Below are positions 59,859-64,000 of a stretch of 64,000 bases of DNA, in pieces. A model generated the notes under the pieces. The model worked only from the letters and a program-made list of their open reading frames with translations, did not search any database and had not been told where the DNA came from. Source of the stretch: Sindora glabra. Taxonomy: Eukaryota; Streptophyta; Magnoliopsida; Fabales; Fabaceae. The stretch is taken from contig CM035235.1 of NCBI GenBank assembly GCA_020226215.1, positions 66,613,283 to 66,677,282 on the forward strand, written 5' to 3'. Made by a program: the position numbers and the translations under genes. The stretch's first letter is position 1; every line of letters begins with the position of its first letter.

Positions 59859-62800
59859 CTATCTAAAGGCTATTTCAAATAATCTTTTAAATAAGGAGTG
59901 TTTATAGTACACCATTAATATAATGGTATATCAATACACTATCAAATCTACTTTTATAATAGGATAATAATCTTTTAGGGCACTTTATACTATGATATAT
60001 TAATATTTAAATTTGGTATTATGCTGGTGCATCATTGTACTAGTGGTACATCATATATTTTGCCTTCTAAATATTAAATCAATTTCCTTTGTAGTGTTAG
60101 TAAAAAGTTTTTTAGAAATTTATTTATTTATTTATTAATACACATGTCAAATAATTAATGATATAATGTAATATGTTAAATTTATAGAAGAATTTATTCT
60201 CTATAAAGAGTATGGTGCTTCATAATAGTGTCCAATTTCTTTAGGAGAGGAAAAGTACTCTTTTCGATCTTTATTTTTCATTACATTTTTAAAAATAATT
60301 ATTTATTTTTATCTATCATTTTATAATTTTAATGAATTATTAAATATATTTTTTCTAGATTTATCTTTCTATTTTGCTAATAAATATAAATTATTCATCT
60401 TAGAATATTTCAACATATTTATTTTATCATGTTTCTTTTTTTATTTTTAATTATTTTAAACTTTATACATAATAAAAAAGTAAAGGATAGTTTTGAAAAT
60501 TATGCTAAGAATAAATAAATTAAATAATTTTCTTAATATTTATGAAATCAATTAATTATACTGGATAATAAGTAACAAAATGAGTAAGAAATAACGCAGA
60601 ACTATCCTTTGTATACTCGTGTAATGTGAATTTGACAAACTTATAAATTATGGTGATGCCTCTTCGTCTATTTTAAAAAATTCATAAGCACTCTTGAAAG
60701 GGGAAAAAAATCAGATACACTCTTGCAAGCTGAAACTTTTTCATATAATATCATAATTTTGTAAGTCGAAATTTTCAACTCCAAGCCCCCTTATGACAGA
60801 GTTGTAATTTTTTTTATATACATGTTAAAACGGGAAATACATTCAACTCCAAGAAAAGTGAAACCAGAAAGAGTTTATCGGAAGCCAAAAACATGTAAGT
60901 ATTATGAATAGTTTTTTTTTGTACTCAAAATACAATTAAAAATATATAATATAGAATTTGAAATTAACTATTTATTATATTTTAAAAAGTCTTATTCAAT
61001 TATTAATTAAATATTTATACTTGATAAAATTAATAATTTTATTTTTAAAATTATAAAGTAATTATAATTTCATGTCTAAATAATGATCTATATAGATAAT
61101 TGTCTATATGTACAAATTTGTATAAATAATTTCATCCATGAATTATTATATAAAATGATAAAATTATATATATAGACTAATATTTAAAAATGAAGTTATA
61201 ATTTTATATAATTTAAGAACAATTTTACCAACATTTTATAATTTTAAAGATAAAATTATTAACTTTATCTTTATACTTCAAAATTTTCAAACTAAATATG
61301 TAATTATATTTATTGGGTGTAAAACATTTAGATATAAGCATCTAATTTGAAATTAGATAAAATAATAATATGATTTAAATTTAATTAAAAAGTAAATTCA
61401 AAATAAGGAGACCATTAATTAGGTGGCTTTATTCAATGTTACTGTGTTTTATCTAAAATGCCAGCCAAGTTAAATCCTAAAAAAAATATTCCTTTTTCAT
61501 TATATTTTTATAGGTATGTGTTCTTAGTTATAATTATATATCATGATGAAGTGTATTAATCCAGTTATATTTTCTTAGTAAAAAATGAACCATTGTGGCT
61601 TATAATAATATTTTACCAAAAGGAAATAAGAAAACAATACATTTACTATTAAAACATCATACGCACATATGATATTAATATTTAAAAGGGAAATATACAA
61701 AATTTTGAAAGGTTCAATATTTAATTTTTCAAGAACCATTGAAAAATTTTGCACCTACTCACCTTTCTATTTATATAAATATACACTAACCTCTCTTATT
61801 TTTTAAAAGCCAGAAACATAAGTATATTTTTAAAATAAAATAGAAAGAAATTTATCAAAACAAAAAATAGAAAAGAGATGAATGCATATGAAAAGAAATA
61901 CTAATGTATATTTCTAAAGCTAAAAGAGATATCAGTAATATTAGATTAAACATCCAAGATGCAGGTATAATTTGTCCTAATCTTTATGTCAAAATTTTAT
62001 AAAATCATATAAAGTTCTTAAATACATAGACTTGTATATAGGTTGGGCGACTTCCCTAACCCCAAAGGCTTGACTTGATAAAATATAAATTTTGAATTCA
62101 TTTTTTATACTTCTAATATTTCTTACATTTTTTTTTCTCATAACATAATTAATATTTAGGTTAAGGTCGGATCATCATAATAGGAAATGGGTTAGTTCGA
62201 CTTAGCCTAATTATATAAACTTATTTTTAATAATATAATTATATATTATAAAAAATAATTATTTTTAATTTAAAAATAATTAATTTAATATAAATTAATA
62301 TTTTATATATTTAAATATTCTATTATCCTTTTAAATGTATATTTTTTATATAAAAAGTTATTTTTACTTAAAATAATAGTGAAAATAAAGTTGGTTGAAC
62401 TTTTTGGTCAAACTATATATAAATTTAGCTAGGTCGAATGGGTTCAAAATTTTAAAAAATTAAACGAGCTGAGATTTGACTTAGAACATTATATTTTATG
62501 CAATCATGTCTTGAAACCCGATAACCCAATTCATGTACATATCATGTTTCATTGAATGTAGGAAGTACTTAATACATATTTTAGAAGTGTATTATTCACT
62601 TTTTTAATAAATAATTGGATTTACATAATTGTGAATTATATATATAAGAAAAGAGTGAGAATAGTAACTTTTAAAGGAATAATTTACTTTCTATATCTTT
62701 TATCATTTATTGCATTTAACTAATTTTATAGGGATTAAAAAATAATTTAATTAATTTATTTTTAATACATTTTCAAAAACTACTTTTTAATTCAAAATTA

Positions 62801-63150
62801 AAATTTATTATATTTTTAATTTTATCTTCACTTAAAATTTATAATTAAACTTGAATATACACATAACCCTTTTTTCCTCTCCCATTTTATGCATAAATTT
62901 GTTGAGAGCAGAGAGAAAATAGATGGAATAAGTTTGTTAAGATATTTTAAAATAAAAATATAAAATAATAAAGTATTTATTAATAAAAAATAAGAGTTAA
63001 ATTAAAAAATTTAATATTTTATTAAATTTATAAATTAGTAAATAAAAAATAATAAAAATTAAAAAGGAATGCGACAAATAATAAAGGATAAAGAAAGTAT
63101 AAATTAGTATTATTTCCGTTCTTTTGTATTTGTTATACTTAATCAATTTC
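59859..63150. other. AT-rich intergenic DNA with MITE relics
   Basis: No gene seen. At about 62681-63107, imperfect inverted ends (TAATTTACTTTCTATATC on the left and the complement of AAGGATAAAGAAAGTATAAA on the right) suggest another small MITE. It is not well bounded. Confidence 0.45.
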
Positions 63151-63153
63151 ATA

Positions 63154-63412
63154 CTCCCTCTATTTTTTTATTTGTCATTTTGGAGGAAAGTTTTTGTTTT
63201 TTTTATTTATCATTTTAGAAATCTAATGAATAATTAATTTTTTTTTTCAATTCTACCCTTAGAGAGATAATAATTGGAAAAAAAATAATAAAAAAGAAAG
63301 ATAAGGAATAATTTAAAAAAATTGAATTGAATTTTGATAGAAGTGTAACTATTTAATATTTTCTTAATTTATGTGCCAAAATCTTAAACGATAAATTAAA
63401 AAAAAGAGGGAG
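63154..63412. mobile_element. Stowaway-like MITE
   Basis: About 259 bp with inverted ends CTCCCTCTATTTTTTTA and the complement TAAAAAAAAGAGGGAG, flanked by TA on both sides (63152-63153 and 63413-63414). TA duplication plus CTCCCTC termini is the classic Stowaway (Tc1/mariner-derived) arrangement. No coding capacity. Confidence 0.75.
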
Positions 63413-63689
63413 TATATATTAAACAAATAGTTTAATTCATTTATTTTTCAATAAATTTTTTAAAATAAATTTTTATGTATAAAGTTCAAGATAATCCAAA
63501 ATAAAAAAATAATGAAATAAATATAAGTGAATTGAGATTGTAAAATAATAAAGTATAGATTAATAAAAAAATAAAATTAAAAAATATGTAATATTTTATT
63601 AAAATTTTAAAATAATATATAAAAATATTTTTTTAAATAGAATAAATAAAAAATAGAAGAAGTAATATAATAATTGGATTTTCTTACCA

Positions 63690-64000
63690 TCTTATTTATG
63701 GCTTGAATTGGCATCGCTCAAATCGTGTAAGATAACTTCGATGCCCTTCACCTCTAGTACAAAATAACGAAGCACTTAACGTCATATCATAATAATTAAT
63801 CATTGGTCCAACAAGGCGTGATTCCGTTTTCTTTTTTTCGGAAAAAAAGGGCGAAAAGCTCAATTCGGGACAATTAAAGCATGTGGTCCTTTTGGCAGAG
63901 TCCAATTCAGGACAAAATATGATCATTCAGTAGATATCAATCCAGCGAGTAGCCCCCTCTTTCAGCCAAGGTGATCCTGCAACGGATAAACTCATAATAC
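63690..64000. other. higher-GC right edge, possibly the edge of a further gene
   Basis: Composition becomes balanced from about 63700 to the window end. This resembles the promoter-proximal islands seen before the other genes here, so a gene may begin beyond the window. I recognise no exon or motif within it. Confidence 0.3.

Noticed and set aside
63696..63926. 76-codon minus-strand frame at the window edge
   Set aside because: No recognisable domain; the region could be upstream DNA of a gene outside the window, but no exon can be supported.

Overview
The window is nuclear DNA from a flowering plant, most likely a eudicot. Four large intron-rich genes with plant-specific architecture sit in very AT-rich intergenic DNA full of degenerate transposons, MITEs, SINE-like insertions and tandem repeats. 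I cannot name the species from the sequence alone. There is no rRNA, tRNA, CRISPR array, operon or other prokaryotic feature. I built every gene model by hand from GT/GC-AG splice sites, and each one gives a single uninterrupted reading frame.

Layout. 0.8-5.0 kb (minus): an AR791/CHUP1-like actin-binding coiled-coil protein of 630 aa, with a long leader intron made of degenerate tandem repeats. 5-11.5 kb: AT-rich intergenic DNA with one perfect hairpin. 11.8-21.5 kb (plus): RADA, the plant organellar RadA-type recombination helicase, 15 exons and 655 aa. Its intron 7 holds a 3.29 kb hAT transposon with intact ends and a broken transposase. That hAT landed inside an older Mutator-type MITE. 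22.7-30.8 kb (minus, tail-to-tail with RADA): an ATP-dependent 6-phosphofructokinase of the plant PFK3/PFK7 type, 13 exons and 513 aa. It has a decayed RTE-type LINE in intron 9 and a repetitive C-terminal tail. 31-48 kb: gene-free repeat DNA (a 679 bp hAT MITE, a SINE with target duplication, LTR-like blocks, tandem arrays). 48.2-53.1 kb (plus): the mitochondrial processing peptidase alpha subunit, 13 exons and 505 aa. 53.1-64 kb: gene-free, with a 1.34 kb long-TIR element, a small LTR retrotransposon, a second copy of the Mutator-type MITE family and Stowaway-like MITEs.

The four genes are unrelated housekeeping genes (chloroplast/actin-associated function, organellar DNA recombination, glycolysis, mitochondrial protein import). 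They share a neighbourhood, not a pathway. The most striking observation is that the phosphofructokinase keeps an intact reading frame and splice sites but has replaced several active-site residues, including the catalytic aspartate (Glu) and the MGR-motif methionine and arginine (Thr and His). This suggests a pseudoenzyme or a gene in early decay.
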